Notes: a model not told the origin generated them from the letters alone. A DNA stretch of 64,000 nucleotides from Diphasiastrum complanatum (GCA_029204225.1 CM055101.1:1227844-1291843); one strand, 5' to 3'; positions 40,440-52,309 are shown, numbered from the stretch's first letter. Program-made: numbers and translations.

Positions 40440-41760
40440 GCTTAATGTCTTGGTTGAATCGATAGCAAAAAATCCACTACGGTCTTTTTTTACAGTTGCA
40501 TTTGATCCTCTATAGTTGATTTTGAACCATTTCACGTCAAACAACAATTATTTATCCATTTCACCAAAACACATCTCATATATGGCTTGTATGGTTCCTA
40601 CATATTCAAGCTCTCCAGAAATTGGACTTTGATCTCGAGCACACTTTCTTGATGGAAGGATGCCATCAAGTTCGTCGTTTCATATCAATTGATTCAATGC
40701 GATGATGACGACCATATGCCCACATTGCACTATACTTTCGATACTATCACATGTTGAGTATAATTAAAACAATAATCGAACATCGTACAAATTAAAATTG
40801 TTCACTTAAAATGATGTGAGTGTCGAGCATCAATATTTGGTCCGCAAATGAGACACGCGTGATATCCAGAAGTTGTAAAACCTAAAAGAATCAAATCCAA
40901 TTTGTGTTATCAATAGAATTTATCTAAAGAATAAATATTGCATGCATAAAAAGTAAATATACAAACATTACAAGTGATTTCATTTTATAGTCATCTGAAC
41001 AATCGCCCAATCTTGGATAGTCATGCATAGTCCACATTAAAATTGCATGCAACAAAAATGTTTTGTCTTGAAGTGGACGTGACATGTCATATGCTTGGAC
41101 TCCTTTCCATAGTAGTTCTAGTTCTTCAGTCAATGGTGCAAAGTAGATATCCATATTTTTTACTTTATGTTTTCCAGGAATTAGAAGTGCTAGCATGAGA
41201 TGTCCTTTTTTAATGCTTAGCCAAGGTGGAATGTTATAGTTGACCAACACCACTGGCCAAGTAGACACGTGCTTGACATTTTTCCAAAGGGGTTAACCCC
41301 GTCTGTTGCAAGTACAAATCTTATATTTCTTGTTTCACTTGCAAAACATGGATATTCTTTGTCAATGTGTTTCCATGCAGGAGAGTCTGCGGGTACTCTC
41401 AAGATCTCATCCGAAGAACAATGACTAGCATGGCAATTCACAAGTTCTGCAAGAGACTTGCAACGAAACAATCGTTGCAATCGTGGGATTATTGGAAAGT
41501 GTCGTAACACCTTGCATGGGATAGTGGTCCCTTGTAAGTCATCTCGATATCGAGGAGTATCGCATATAGGACAAGCTTTTAACCCTAGATACTCGCCACG
41601 ATATAAGATGCAATCTTTTGGACAAGCATGATGCAATGTATAGTCCATTCCCATTGCACTCAACATTTTCCGTGCCTTACCTCTTGTCTCTAACATATTG
41701 TTTCCTTCTGGGAGTAGTTTGCGCAATAACCTGTACATAATGAATTGAATTTTCATAATA
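40440..41760 (-). pseudogene. CACTA TNP2-type transposase relic (CACTA-3)
   Basis: The minus frame 41,756-41,217 reads the centre of a TNP2-like transposase: YTLHHACPKDCILYRGEYLG, CPICDTPRYRDD, FPIIPRLQRLFRC, RVPADSPAWKHIDKEYPCFA, RNIRFVLATDGVNPFGKMSS. A frameshift near 41,270 moves to STWPVVLVNYNIPPWLSIKK, MLALLIPGKHKVKNMDIYFA and PLTEELELLWKGVQAYD. After a deletion, 40,620-40,450 reads a DUF4216 piece (LLFDVKWFKINYRGSNATVK). The ORF lies between the gag (42.7-41.95 kb) and protease (40.3 kb) of a gypsy element on the same strand, so it inserted into it. Confidence 0.85.
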
Positions 41761-41949
41761 TAAAATAAAAGATCATTTAGCCAACTAAAACATTTGACTT
41801 GAACAACACATCTATTAAATTCTTAAAAAAAAATCTCAATCTTATCTACCCCAATAAGGATGTAACACCTGTATCACTCCATTTATATTTTGCTTGGAGG
41901 TTCAATATAAGCAACGAAGCAGCCAAATGAGATGTCTTTGCTCCAGGAT

Positions 41950-42700
41950 ATAATGGTGTGTTTGATTCTTCTCTCAATTTTTTTCCTCGGCTCTAATAAA
42001 TGATTCACTATCATGTTCAGTGCGTTCTTCCACATCATGATGCTCATAGACGTTATTTATCAAGCTCCTTATCTTTACTCTTCTTCTTGTATTTTTTAGA
42101 TTTTTTCTCTTCATTAGAAAAGGAAGAGTCATCTTCAGAATCCGTGGAACCGGAAGACGCAAAATATCTATCAGAATATGATTTTGACAAATTGCTTCAC
42201 CTATGATGCTTACGATGGCGACAATATTTCTTTCAGGTCTCTTCCTCCTCTAACTGTCGAGCTACTTCCATAATGCGTTCCAACCCCTGACCATGCCCTC
42301 TCTTGAGAAGCTTATGCAGCTCATGTCGAAAGTATTTAATGCGTTTAGTGTGTGTCAGCGAGACTTAAAGCCTCCTTTCTAGTACTTTGAACCATTGGAC
42401 ATAAGCCAATACATCCTCCTTCTACTTAATCGCCTGAAGCTTATCTAAGATTTCTTTGTCTTCATGCTCCTTCCAATATCATTTCAAGAAAGCTCTCCTC
42501 AAATCCTCCCAAATACGGAATTCTTGCAATCCATACTACAAATACCACTATAATGCATTCCCTTTCAATGTGGTCAGAAATAATTCCAGCTTTCAAATAT
42601 GCTTTGTTTCACGATTTGCCTAACATACAGCCAAGAACTGATGAATATGCATATTCAAGTCATCATGTTTTTTCCCTTTGAAACATTGAAATGTCGCTAC
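41950..42700 (-). pseudogene. Gypsy Gag relic with stops at C-to-T sites
   Basis: The minus strand, read through stops in one frame, gives a Gag: LKGNAL, stop, WYL, stop, YGLQEFRIWEDLRRAFLK, stop, YWKEHEDKEILDKLQAIK, stop, KEDVLAYVQWFKVLERRL, stop, VSLTHTKRIKYFRHELHKLL, GHGQGLERIMEVARQLEEEE, then a Ser/Asp-rich tail. The stops are TAG, TAA and TGA and can all be restored conceptually by C-to-T reversal (Gln or Arg codons). The protein family is Retrotrans_gag; the region lies upstream of the protease of the same element, interrupted by CACTA-3. Confidence 0.75.
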
Positions 42701-43585
42701 CCTCCCCCCCCGAGTGCATCCTACTAATACAACATCCATCCTGCAAAGGATCATAGTAACTCTACCCATAACTGAAAAATACTACTATCCAGATTCCTCA
42801 CCTGATTTGAATCCAACTGCAATGGAACCAAAAAGGTGTTAGGGGGTAAAATTATCACCTAACTACCCAGCACTAATCTGTTAATAGAAACATTGCTATA
42901 AGCAACCTCTTAAACCCAAGCTACCACATACAATGGACAATAATTGAAATGATAGAGTAAACATATCACATTAACCAGTAATTAACATTACACCGACAAT
43001 GACACAGAGAAAATGATACACTAGAATTATATTACAAGTATTCCAAGAGGATGTACAAGCTTAAACGGTAAAGTCTGCAACATAATCCTACGTCGAAACT
43101 GCATAAAAGCTATTAGACATGGCAAATTCTTCTTGCATCCTGCAACTTGACATAAAAGTTGTAAAGCAGAACTCACAATTGGCTCTCACCCTTCTGACAC
43201 TTGGCTAAACTTGTGCACCAAGTCAATCAATCCCAAACATCTCATGTTTTGACCATAATTATCCTATTTATACACTCCACATCCTACCACAACAAGTTTC
43301 TGCAAAACCTTGAAGGACTGCAAATGCTTCATTTGTGGTTGCCTTGCGGTCCGTCGTTCCCCCGTCTCAATGCGAGCTTTCAACTCTTAACTAACAAACT
43401 TTTATGTCTTCCTAATGTCCTATCATTTTCATTATGTAACCATGCTAATTAGCAATAGTACATTTTGTCTTTATACCTAACTATTTGAACGATGACTTAT
43501 CCTAACCCGTTTATTCAACTACCATATAACAATAGTTTATTTAAATCCTTAACCAATCACGTGTATTGCAAATATATTACAATGG
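42701..43585. other. No gene recognised
   Basis: AT-rich. On the minus strand this is where the leader of the gypsy Gag relic should be; no priming site or LTR end found. A CCCCCCCC run occurs at 42,705. Two small plus frames (43,201-43,452; 43,492-43,674) lack motifs. Confidence 0.4.
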
Positions 43586-43619
43586 CCCAAAGTTGGCCTA
43601 ACGATGTAGAGAGACATCA

Positions 43620-44320
43620 CTTCGTCTACATCCTGAAAAATGTTGTTATGGCATGCCGGAGGGCATACTTCTAGGCCACAAAATAGCGAAGAGAGATTGA
43701 AGTTGATAAAGACAATGTGGAGATTATCCAAAACCTTAAAGAACCAACTAATTTACGTGAACTTCAAGGATTCCTCAGACATGTCAGATATTATGGCAAG
43801 TTTATTCAAGACCATGCATCCACAACATCGCCACTGACACAACTATTGAGGAAAGACACCGAATTCAAATGGTCTACTGAACGACAACAATCATTTGATT
43901 TATTGAAGCAGAAACTCATTAACATCCCAATCCCCCTAACAATGACAATCATTAATCAAGATTTCTCGAGGAAATTATTAGAAATATTTATAGATGATTT
44001 TTGTGTATTTAGCTCTACCAAACATCATTTGGATAAACTTAGACAAATATTGGAAAGATGTCGAGGAACTTTAGTTTATTTCCATCTAGAGAAATGTTAT
44101 TTTGACATGATTGAAGCATTTTACTTGGTCATAGAATATCAGGATGACAAATTGAAGCTGACCAATATAAAGTAAATATAATTGAAGCTGTTATTCCACC
44201 CATGAATCTTGGACATTTAGGATATTATCGAAGGTCCATTAAGAATTATGCTACCATGGCATGTCCATTGACAAAACTCTTGGGAACATACATCATAATA
44301 CTGAAGCTAATTTGAGTATA
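43620..44320 (+). pseudogene. Two gypsy RT/connection fragments joined out of order
   Basis: The first piece (43,650-43,930) reads MPEGILLGHKIA, GIEVDKDNVEIIQNLKEPTN, LQGFLRHVRYYGKFIQDHAS and a KDTEFKWSTERQQSFDLLK segment, i.e. the end of RT and connection. The same open frame then enters a second piece (43,975-44,150): IFIDDFCVFSSTKHHLDKLR, the RT active-site strand, which belongs upstream. After it comes VNIIEAVIPPMNLGHLGYYR and NYATMACPLTKLLG, another connection. The two come from different families (FLRHVRYYGKFI versus LGHLGYYRRSI), so this is a junction of two insertions that happens to preserve frame (43,717-44,175). Confidence 0.7.
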
Positions 44321-44913
44321 TCAAGGCTGACATTGGTATAAGCCTACCAAATTTGAACTTGTTTTTGAGACATTTATAGAGAGGGTTATAAAGAGAGTCC
44401 AAGTGGCCAAAGGCATTCCAGGACACTCTGTTAACCGAGAGTAATACCAAGACTGATGGAAAAAAGGCCCCTCGGTATAACCCACGGTATAAAATAGAAT
44501 GTAAATGGATCTCACTTTTGGAATTTGATACCTATCAACACATTGAATTCCATTTTCTATCAACTTTGATTGCCATATGCACAAGTGAATAAAGAAATTT
44601 ATCTATCACAAAAAAATGATGATCACAAATTGTGTACTCACATGCATCGTCTTCTTGTTCAATGTCAACTAGTCAATTAATAAAGTGTAATTGCATATGT
44701 GAGCAATATGATTGATATTACAATGACTTGAAATACATCATATTGTCTCACTCATTCATTTGGTGGTTCATCGTTAACATTTGTCGCACCATCATGCAAC
44801 AAATCCGCCAAACCAAATGAGTCTATCTCTAATTCTATCCAAAAATCTCCTATAGCTTCATCACTAATAAGATAATCTTCAAAAGCTAATGGCGATGGTG
44901 ACGACGAGTGAGA
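44321..44913. other. 3' flank of CACTA-1
   Basis: No gene. At 44,405-44,485 phrases such as ACCGAGAGTAATACC, CCTCGGTATAACCCACGGTA resemble the CCTCGGTATA subterminal repeats at 61.3-61.5 kb and may be the subterminal repeats of CACTA-1. No CACTA terminus was found. Confidence 0.45.
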
Positions 44914-47128
44914 TCAAGAAGGTGTGTCGTGTGTCATTGAACCATCCGATGATGATGCATCATGGTCAACGTCATCATTATCTTGTGAAGCTTGCACATG
45001 ATCATCCTCCAAAATTGCATCATTGAATCCATCATCACGTTTTTGTTCACGAGGTGCATCAGCTGACAGCGCCATGTCCTCCACGACATCTCTATCTTCA
45101 AAAATTCTTTTACTTCGAGGAGCGATTTGAATCACGTACCACCATCTGGGATCTGAACGATAGGGGTGAAACACCACCTGTAATTGATCAATGTTACCAT
45201 AAACGCTGACTCGTAGTTAGTATTCATAGCTATTTTATAGTTGCTTTCATATTACTATACACAATATACATTTTTTGTAGTACACTGAAAATCGATTGAT
45301 TGACAACAAAAGAGCATGGACATCTTGAAGACATAGAAGAAATGTACCTGCTCACATTGTTGAGAAAAAACAAATGTGTCACTTTGATCTGTCCAAAGCT
45401 TGGTGAAGTCAATGGCAAAATAACCACTCTCATCTTTCCTGACAGTTGCATTGGGACCATTGCAAATAAATTTGAACCATTTGACATCAAATATGAAAAA
45501 GCTGAATTGTCTAAATTCAACTTCGAGGATGTCATTGATTGTCCCACAATAATCAAGTTGAGAAGAGAGTAAATTGGTGTCCGCCATGCTTGCTCGACTC
45601 TCTTGGGTAAAATTTGCCATGACTCCACAATCGTACGTGTTTCTATTTTTGTCAATGTGCTCCATACAAAAGTGTTGGCCATGCGTCCACAGTGCATTGT
45701 ATTTTTTGTACTGAACAAAATGGAACTAAATGTGTTAGGGATACAACAAACATGTACAAAATTGCACATATCAATAAACATGTGAATGATGATCATCATA
45801 GCTTACATGTAAATCGTATCCCCTTGCATATTCCCGCTCTCTCTATGTTACTTCTTGGTTGTTTGCCAAGGCTTCTCTAAGTGCATCATGCAACCAATCA
45901 AGCATCATGTCCTTGGGTAGAAGGGCGAGGTCAAGTGGATATGGTCGTCTTCTATGTCCTCTCTTGAAAGTGGCTCGAGCGGTTTGTCTACGAGCCACTT
46001 CTTTGTATAACAAAATCCACTTTTGTATTTTGTTGCTAATAAGAATACAAAACTTATTTACCTTCTCCCTGAAGGACTCACTCATTCTCTTGATCGCTCC
46101 TTTTCCTTGAGGAACTTCCCCAACAACACGCTCATCATCTTTCTTATCCCAAAGATGAGGAATGGAAGGATCGCTATGAGCAAGGGACCCCATGATGTAA
46201 ACCATGGACTCTTGCACTAGCCATCCTTCTGCCATGCTACCCTCAGGCCTTGTTCTTTGTCTTACGAAGTCTTTCAATGTTTTCATGAATCGTTCCAAGA
46301 AAAACATTCAATGGCTATGGACAGTGTCTGAATTAAAGAAATGAATCAATGTTAGTGAGGGAACATGGGAATTACCACAATAGCAATAGTCTAGTATGGA
46401 CTAAGAATAGGAAATTGATGCAAGTATCTGATGCACCTGCAATGGCCACCTCATCTACCAAATGCACAATGAGATGCATTTGAATGGTGAGAATGGATAT
46501 GGAAAAGTGCTTCTCGATCAAACACACTGCCTAGATGGAGATTTGTCTTGCCGTCTCAATGAATGCAACGGTATCTCTTTAGATGAAATGTATCTTTATA
46601 AGAAAGAGAAGCAACAATGATATGCGCGTTAGTAAGATCATCATCTTGAATCACCCCAAGACGTAAAGCATGCATTCACCGTACCTCACCAAACCACTAA
46701 TCTTGTAGATTGCACTCCTTAACTCCTCTGTCAAGAACCCTCTCAACACCAAGGGAAGCACAAACTGCAGGCACAAAAACAATTTGGTCATCGATATACA
46801 TATATGCACAATGAAATCATCATGAAATCACAAGACATGCTATAAAATGTAATCGACAATGTTGATGTGGAAGAAATGTCAAAAAACATGTCACACCAAC
46901 CTATAAAAATTTATCCCAGTCATGAGACTTTAGTCCACTTATTCCTCCAATCAAAAAAGGCACCAAATAGCATACATGGAAAAGGAGCATGCAATCATGT
47001 TTTTTAGCAATAAAAAGAGCTTTGCAAAGTAGAACCGACCTCCGTCCGCATATATAATGACTTCCTCTCAATCTGACCATACACGTAAACATGTGATATA
47101 GTGGTACGTCGCTCTCGTTGCAGTGCAT
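44914..47128 (-). pseudogene. CACTA transposase relic, C-terminal half (CACTA-1)
   Basis: Minus strand: frame 47,128-46,901 ends ISGLKSHDWDK (the LKSHDCH motif of TNP2 proteins). After a probable intron, 46,790-46,690 reads FVLPLVLRGFLTEELRSAIY. Next, 46,307-45,843 reads FLERFMKTLKDFVRQRTRPE and GSMAEGWLVQESMVYI, the region corresponding to ERYL...RNRARPEGSIAEGY. The DUF4216 part is 45,665-45,255: LDYCGTINDILEV, FFIFDVKWFKFICNGPNATV, ESGYFAIDFTKLW. The C-terminus, 45,177-44,914, is acidic. The 5' half of the transposase is missing. These proteins bind the subterminal repeats and cut CACTA ends. Confidence 0.8.
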
Positions 47129-48176
47129 ACTTACATCATAATCTAAATATTACAAGTGTCATTTCACACGTGTGGACAGGTCCTCACATGTGTGGACCCA
47201 CATAGATGTCAAAAGACATAAAAAAACCCATGTGGAAATTGCTAAATTCTAACATTTTTGAAAATATGACATTGCACAAAGTTTTGCAATTCCTAGTTAG
47301 TTAAGACATTGCACATTTTGGAATAGGACATTGCTCATTTCGAAATCCAACATACAAAACCAATAACAATACTGTGATCAATTGCAATAATATATATTTT
47401 GAAAGTGTATATCAATGTATCACAAAATTGCTGCTTTTGTAGTCTCTCTAACTGACGATACACGAACTAAAATTATATTAAAAGCCTAATCTACTCGTCG
47501 TCATCTTGACGTCTGCTCTGCATGAAAACAGGCAAACAAGACACATATTATTTAATGCTTGATCATACTAATGATCAAAAGTGAACACGTATGAGTTTTA
47601 CATTAATGGCTAACATCATGGTTTGGTGGTAAAAAAAAAGAGCCCACTTTTCATTGTATGCTAGTACATTTCACTTTTTGGGGATTTTATTACTCATAAT
47701 TGTTCTCAGTCCAGATGAAAAATGACATAACTTTTTAGTGGTAAGTCCAATTTCAGTAGAGTTTGGTGCATTAGAAAGCGCTTGACAAGCGATTTCCAAT
47801 TATATGTTACATGACATACTTCCAAACTACGATTAAAAAGTTATGACAAGTCAAAAGTATGGGGATTTTATTAATCATATTTTTTTAAGTCCACATTAAA
47901 AATGACATAACTTTTTAGTGATAAGTCCAATTTCAATGGAGTTTGGTGCGTTAGAAAGCGCTGGCGAGCGCTTTTCAATGATAATGGCAAGTCAAAAGTA
48001 TGGGGATTTTATTAATCATATTTTTTTAAGTCCACATTAAAAATGACATAACTTTTTAGTGATAAGTCCAATTTCAATGGAGTTTGGTGCGTCAGAAAGC
48101 GCTGGCGAGCACTTTCCAATGATGACATACTTTTGGGCAAGGAAATAATCCTTTAACTACACCACCACCCTCACGC
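47129..48176. other. Spacer between the two divergent CACTA relics, with a tandem repeat
   Basis: AT-rich and non-coding. It contains the tandem block 47,679-48,125. Elsewhere nothing supportable. Confidence 0.5.
47679..48125 (+). repeat. Tandem repeat, three units (~180, 140 and 130 bp)
   Basis: Units start TGGGGATTTTATTA at 47,679, 47,862 and 48,001. All share ATGACATAACTTTTTAGTG and GAGTTTGGTGC followed by GAAAGCGCT. The last two are nearly identical; the first is diverged and longer. AGCGCT-4 bases-AGCGCT occurs in the middle unit. Confidence 0.85.
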
Positions 48177-49322
48177 ATGGGAGTAGTGGAATGGCATGGT
48201 GAATGGCTTAAACATGATGATGTTAATTCTTCATGGAATGAATCCATTGATGGTGTGAAACGATTGTCTATTTTTCATAAATTACCATATTGGAGGAATT
48301 TATTGATAAATCATTTATTGGATCATATGCACATATTCAAAAACGTCAGTGAATCACTATGGAACCACATAATTGGCATGAAAGACAACTCCACAGCTCG
48401 TAAAGATCTACAAGTGGCCAACGTGAAAAGACCCTATTGGATTCAATACACTGAAGGTGGAGATGAGATTCTACCTAGCGTGCCATGGATTCTTACAAAA
48501 GAGCAACTCTCACATGTAAACCATGTCATAAAACAAATGAGAACTCCAACAGGCTATGCACATTCTTTATGCAAATCATTTACCAAATATGGTAATATAA
48601 GTGGATTGAAATCGCATGATTGGCACAAGATGTGGCTATTCATACTTCCACTTTCGATTCGAGGTCTCTTTAATATGCTTTACAATTTATTATCAATGAT
48701 TAGGGTGTATATCTTTTTAAACACTTGTATAAATATGTGCTATTTCAATATTTTTATGTGCTAAACAACCTAATGTTATATCAATATTCTTGCAGGTGGA
48801 TTTCCTCAAAAGAAATAAAAAATAATGAATTGCACTCCATGAAAATCCAAATGATCAAAATGGTATGTTTGTTGGAAAGAGATTTTCCAACTTCGTTTTT
48901 GGATATATAAGTTTATCTTCTAGTGCACACGCGATGGATGTTCTACCTTGAGCATTTTATGAAAGTTTTGAAGGGCTTTGTGAGACAAAAGACAAGGCCA
49001 GAAGGTAGCATTGCAGAAGGTTGGCTTGTACAAGAATCTTTATTTTATATCGCCGAAATAATCTCACAATTGCATCCTACAAGTCCAAAAATTTGGTGTG
49101 AAGAAGAAGAATGTGTTAAGGGTGAAATACCACAAAGAAATGGTGTGCGAAAGAGACTTTCATCCCAATTAGAAGAGAAAATTGACACGTTCATAATATA
49201 TAGATATGGACAATTGGAAAAGTGGATTTCAGGGTATGAAGAAGCCAAAAAGGAAAGAAACATAACATTGAAACAAAGAAGAAATATTAATCGAAGAAGA
49301 AGGAGAGTGTTGGAGAACATCA
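48177..49322 (+). pseudogene. CACTA TNP2-type transposase relic (CACTA-2)
   Basis: Frame 48,177-48,764 reads WHGEWLKHDDVNSSWN, IFHKLPYWRNLLINHLLDHM, HIFKNVSESLWNHIIGM, DLQVANVKRPYW, TPTGYAHSLCKSFTKYGN, SGLKSHDWHKMWLFILPLSI. A probable intron ends at TATTCTTGCAG (48,795), after which WISSKEIKNNELHSMKIQMI and LLERDFPTSFLDI follow, a stop, then TRWMFYLEHFMKVLKGFVRQ, TRPEGSIAEGWLVQESLFYI, and a basic tail to 49,322. The 5' half and DUF4216 part are missing. It ends abruptly against a copia Gag on the other strand. Confidence 0.8.
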
Positions 49323-49482
49323 TTTGATCTTGTTGTGTTGCTGGTCTCTCCTCTAAACCTACAATAATATCCAAAACATCATTCATCTCAAAAAGCGATT
49401 CCATCCCGACTTTTCACAATGAATAGTTACTTGAGGTAAGCCTATCATTGGCTTCCAACATGACTCCACTTAAAGTTGCCAT
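49322..49482 (-). pseudogene. Copia Gag N-terminus, truncated
   Basis: ATG at 49,482-49,480 reads MATLSGVMLEANDRLTSSNY, one stop at the expected Trp, then KVGMESLFEMNDVLDIIVGL and EERPATQQDQM. This parallels the young copia Gag (residues 1-55, including MESLLELNELMDIVAEIEER) but is a distinct, older member. It is cut at about 49,322 by the CACTA-2 end. Confidence 0.8.
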
Positions 49483-50290
49483 GTAGAAATGACATGATCT
49501 TATTTTTCAACCTGTTTCAATGCACAAAGTACTCCTTTGAACAACAACAAATGTTTTCAAAAGAAATCACAAAGATTTGAAACTATCTCAAAAATTCTCT
49601 TCTAGCACTTATACCAAGCAAATCAACACACATAATCATGGAATCTTGATCAACCTATAATTTGTCCTCAATCTAATGACTTTTGCCACTTTATAAGATT
49701 GAAACACACTCAAATGAAGTCCAGAAACCTCACTATCTAGAGATCCAATCAAAATTAGGGTTTTGACAAAATTACAAAAAATTGACTATTCCAAATCTAC
49801 ATGCAAATGCTAAAAATTTGATATGCAATCTATTAGCCACCACTTAGGCTGATTCAATGATCCAAAAATTGGCCAAATACAGTATGTGAAATCAAGAATC
49901 GGAATTGATCAAGTTTGTGAACCTATATAGGGTTTTGATCTACAAAAGATCCAATCTACAAAAGCAAAAAAACTCGATTTTGGTGTAGAATCCTCTCTAG
50001 CATGCTCTAGCCTTGATATCTTCACCAAATCATTGATGGATATGATTTCCTCCTTCATAACCTGAAACACAAGCTCTAATAGCTAGTGAAGGATTTCAGA
50101 TAATTGATGATCCAATCCAGAAATTGATCTTGGATTACAAAAGAAGCTACTCTACCAATCTCACCAATGTAAAAAAATCAGCACCTACACACAAAATGAG
50201 ATGCAAACACTAATAGAACTTGATCAAACTTGAATGAGATGATAAACTATTGTTGATGTCCATACAAAGCCAGCAAGCTACTATATTTCA
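49483..50290 (-). other. Leader of the truncated copia
   Basis: About 800 bases between the Gag start and a probable LTR. Near 50,268 AGCCAGCAAGCTACTATATT stands where the young copia has AGCCAACCAGCTCTGATACC, so a degraded tRNA-Met priming site may be there. Confidence 0.5.
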
Positions 50291-50294
50291 CATG

Positions 50295-50730
50295 TGTGGA
50301 TCCGAAAATAGCAATTATAGATCATTCTACACATAAAATTGCATGCAATCACAAGTATAGTGCACCAATGGGTAGTAGAACCCAAGAGAACCATGTATAA
50401 GCATGAAATGAGATAGAGAAGAGAGAAGATCACTCTCTCCATGAGTTACATCCTTTTATAACAGATCCAAACTCTATTTGGCCACTTGGCTTTCCCTCCA
50501 AAATGCTACCCTACTATTTTTGGATCTAGATTCAAAGTACCCAACATTCAAATTTGAATCTACTCAAACTCGACTTCTAACTTTCCCACACTTTCAAAAA
50601 GTGTCTATTCAAATGAAATTTAGACTAATGAACTTTCAAAAGTCAAACTATGTGTTTAAAACAAAGTTGGTCTCAATTTGCCAAATATGAAAATATAGCG
50701 AATATGATCAAACTAGTTGAATCTATCACA
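50295..50730 (-). repeat. Probable LTR of the truncated copia
   Basis: Bounded on the plus strand by TGTGGATCC (50,295) and CTATCACA (50,730), giving TGTGATAG...CACA on the minus strand, next to a degraded priming site. Length about 436 bp. No partner LTR is in the window, so the limits are uncertain. Confidence 0.4.
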
Positions 50731-50929
50731 ATTCCTGATCTCAACAATTGGCATAATCTAGTTCTTTAATCTTTGACCCTTATGGCACTTCAAGTATAGT
50801 TTGGCCAATAAATATTGAGTGATAAGATGAGTGGCACGATACTTTTAAGGCTTGTGGTATTTTGGCCTTTGGTACGGTCTTCACCCGTACCAAAATTTTT
50901 TACATTAGCATAACTCCACACATTTTAGA

Positions 50930-51350
50930 AACAAATATCCAATTCTATTGATAGATCAACATTAGCAAAATGTGACTCAACAATGCAACATTTGGATACA
51001 ATTAGTTATACATTCAAGGGAGATTATCTTGGATTGCATAGGATTGAACAAGACTAGAATAATCTTCATTTAGTCCCTTCAAGACAACCTGAACTAGCTC
51101 TATTTGATTGATTGGCTCCACAATGCATGTTAGCTCTCTATTGTAGTATTTCACTCTAAGCACATAGCTTTGAACACTTTCTCCTATCCTTTTGGTTGCT
51201 TAGAGGATTTTGTTTTTCAGGGTGATAATAGATAGCCTGTATCCAAGCAATTTTAGAAGAGACATGTACTCTCATCTCTCAAAAACCTCATTGGACATAT
51301 TCACCTTTATGCAATGAAGTGACATTCTAGATCTCTTCTTGAACAACACA
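50930..51350 (-). pseudogene. Copia Gag middle fragment
   Basis: The minus strand reads KKRSRMSLHCIKVNMSNEVF, then LLGYRLSIITLKNKIL, stop, ATKRIGESVQSYVLRVKYYN, IVEPINQIELVQVVLKGLNE. It parallels residues 58-165 of the young copia Gag (KKAKRALHIIKMNVTNE, GEIVQVMLNGLLNE). It is probably from the same family as the N-terminal piece at 49.4 kb but not contiguous with it. Confidence 0.7.
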
Positions 51351-52309
51351 AACTACACACTTGTGAGTCGTGATAAAAAATGATGTTGTTAGTTGTTGCA
51401 ACATAATATTGTTGTAGACTCAAGATTAGCAAAATCCACAAAGATATTGACTATTTCAATCTCGTCCAATGTCAAGAATCTTGAAATTTGTCTTGATTTC
51501 CATATTTAATGACCCCTAATAGACTCACTTGGGTCCAAGACTCTTTTTGTAAGAGTTGGAGTGGATCTTATTTGATTTAAAATTAAACTATTTCAAATCA
51601 TGAGAATTCAAATAAAGGTAATGAATGATCTAGCAGCAAGGGTCGGAACAGACCTTGGAATAGGTGGATTTGATTCAGACAGTATACCACAACCTATTAC
51701 GAGGTCTATTCCAAGGATAGGCATTAGCATACATTAGCATTTTTAGAGTTTTTTTTTTCAAAAATTGGAATTTTCAGGTGATTTGTTGCTTAATCATTCT
51801 ACTCCTTTACTTAGCAAAATGTGAGACACCAATGCAACCTTTTTTTCTAATCTCATAGGGCATTGAAGCCTCACTTATTTTGATTGTACCAGACCTTGAG
51901 TTCTTGTTTGTGATTGTTGTCCATAGATTACTAGTTTCAAGTTTCATAACTAGTTAGGTTGTTGATTACGTTTGTCCTTCAAGTATAGCTTGACCAATAA
52001 TGGACCAAGAATCTTTTGAAATATGCTTACCGCCATTATTTGATTTTAGAGCCTTGATAGTCTTGTTGAGTTTGTTTCCCGACATATATTTGAAGTGACT
52101 TGGTTTCCCAACATATATTTGAAGTGAGTTATACAAAAGTTCCGATAATCTTTTGAAATATGCTTTTTAGAAGATATATACAAGTAGAGTCCAACAAATA
52201 TATTTGGGCCAATTAATCTACATGTCATTTATTTATTTAATAGTTACTCTCTTTAGATTTATTCTAACGATAATCTACATTAAATGTGTGTACTTGTTTG
52301 ATCATGAGA
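51351..52309. other. No gene recognised; contains a small foldback repeat
   Basis: AT-rich. At 51,640-51,716 lies one copy of a roughly 75-base foldback (see the dispersed trio). TATATTTGAAGTGA is duplicated at 52,085 and 52,115. Confidence 0.5.
51640..51716. repeat. Small foldback repeat, copy 1
   Basis: Starts GGTCGGAACAGACCTTGGAA, passes CAGACAGTATACCACAACC and ends GGTCTATTCCAAGG. The outer parts are inverted with respect to each other. Relatives are at 60,097-60,160 and 60,391-60,460. Confidence 0.6.
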
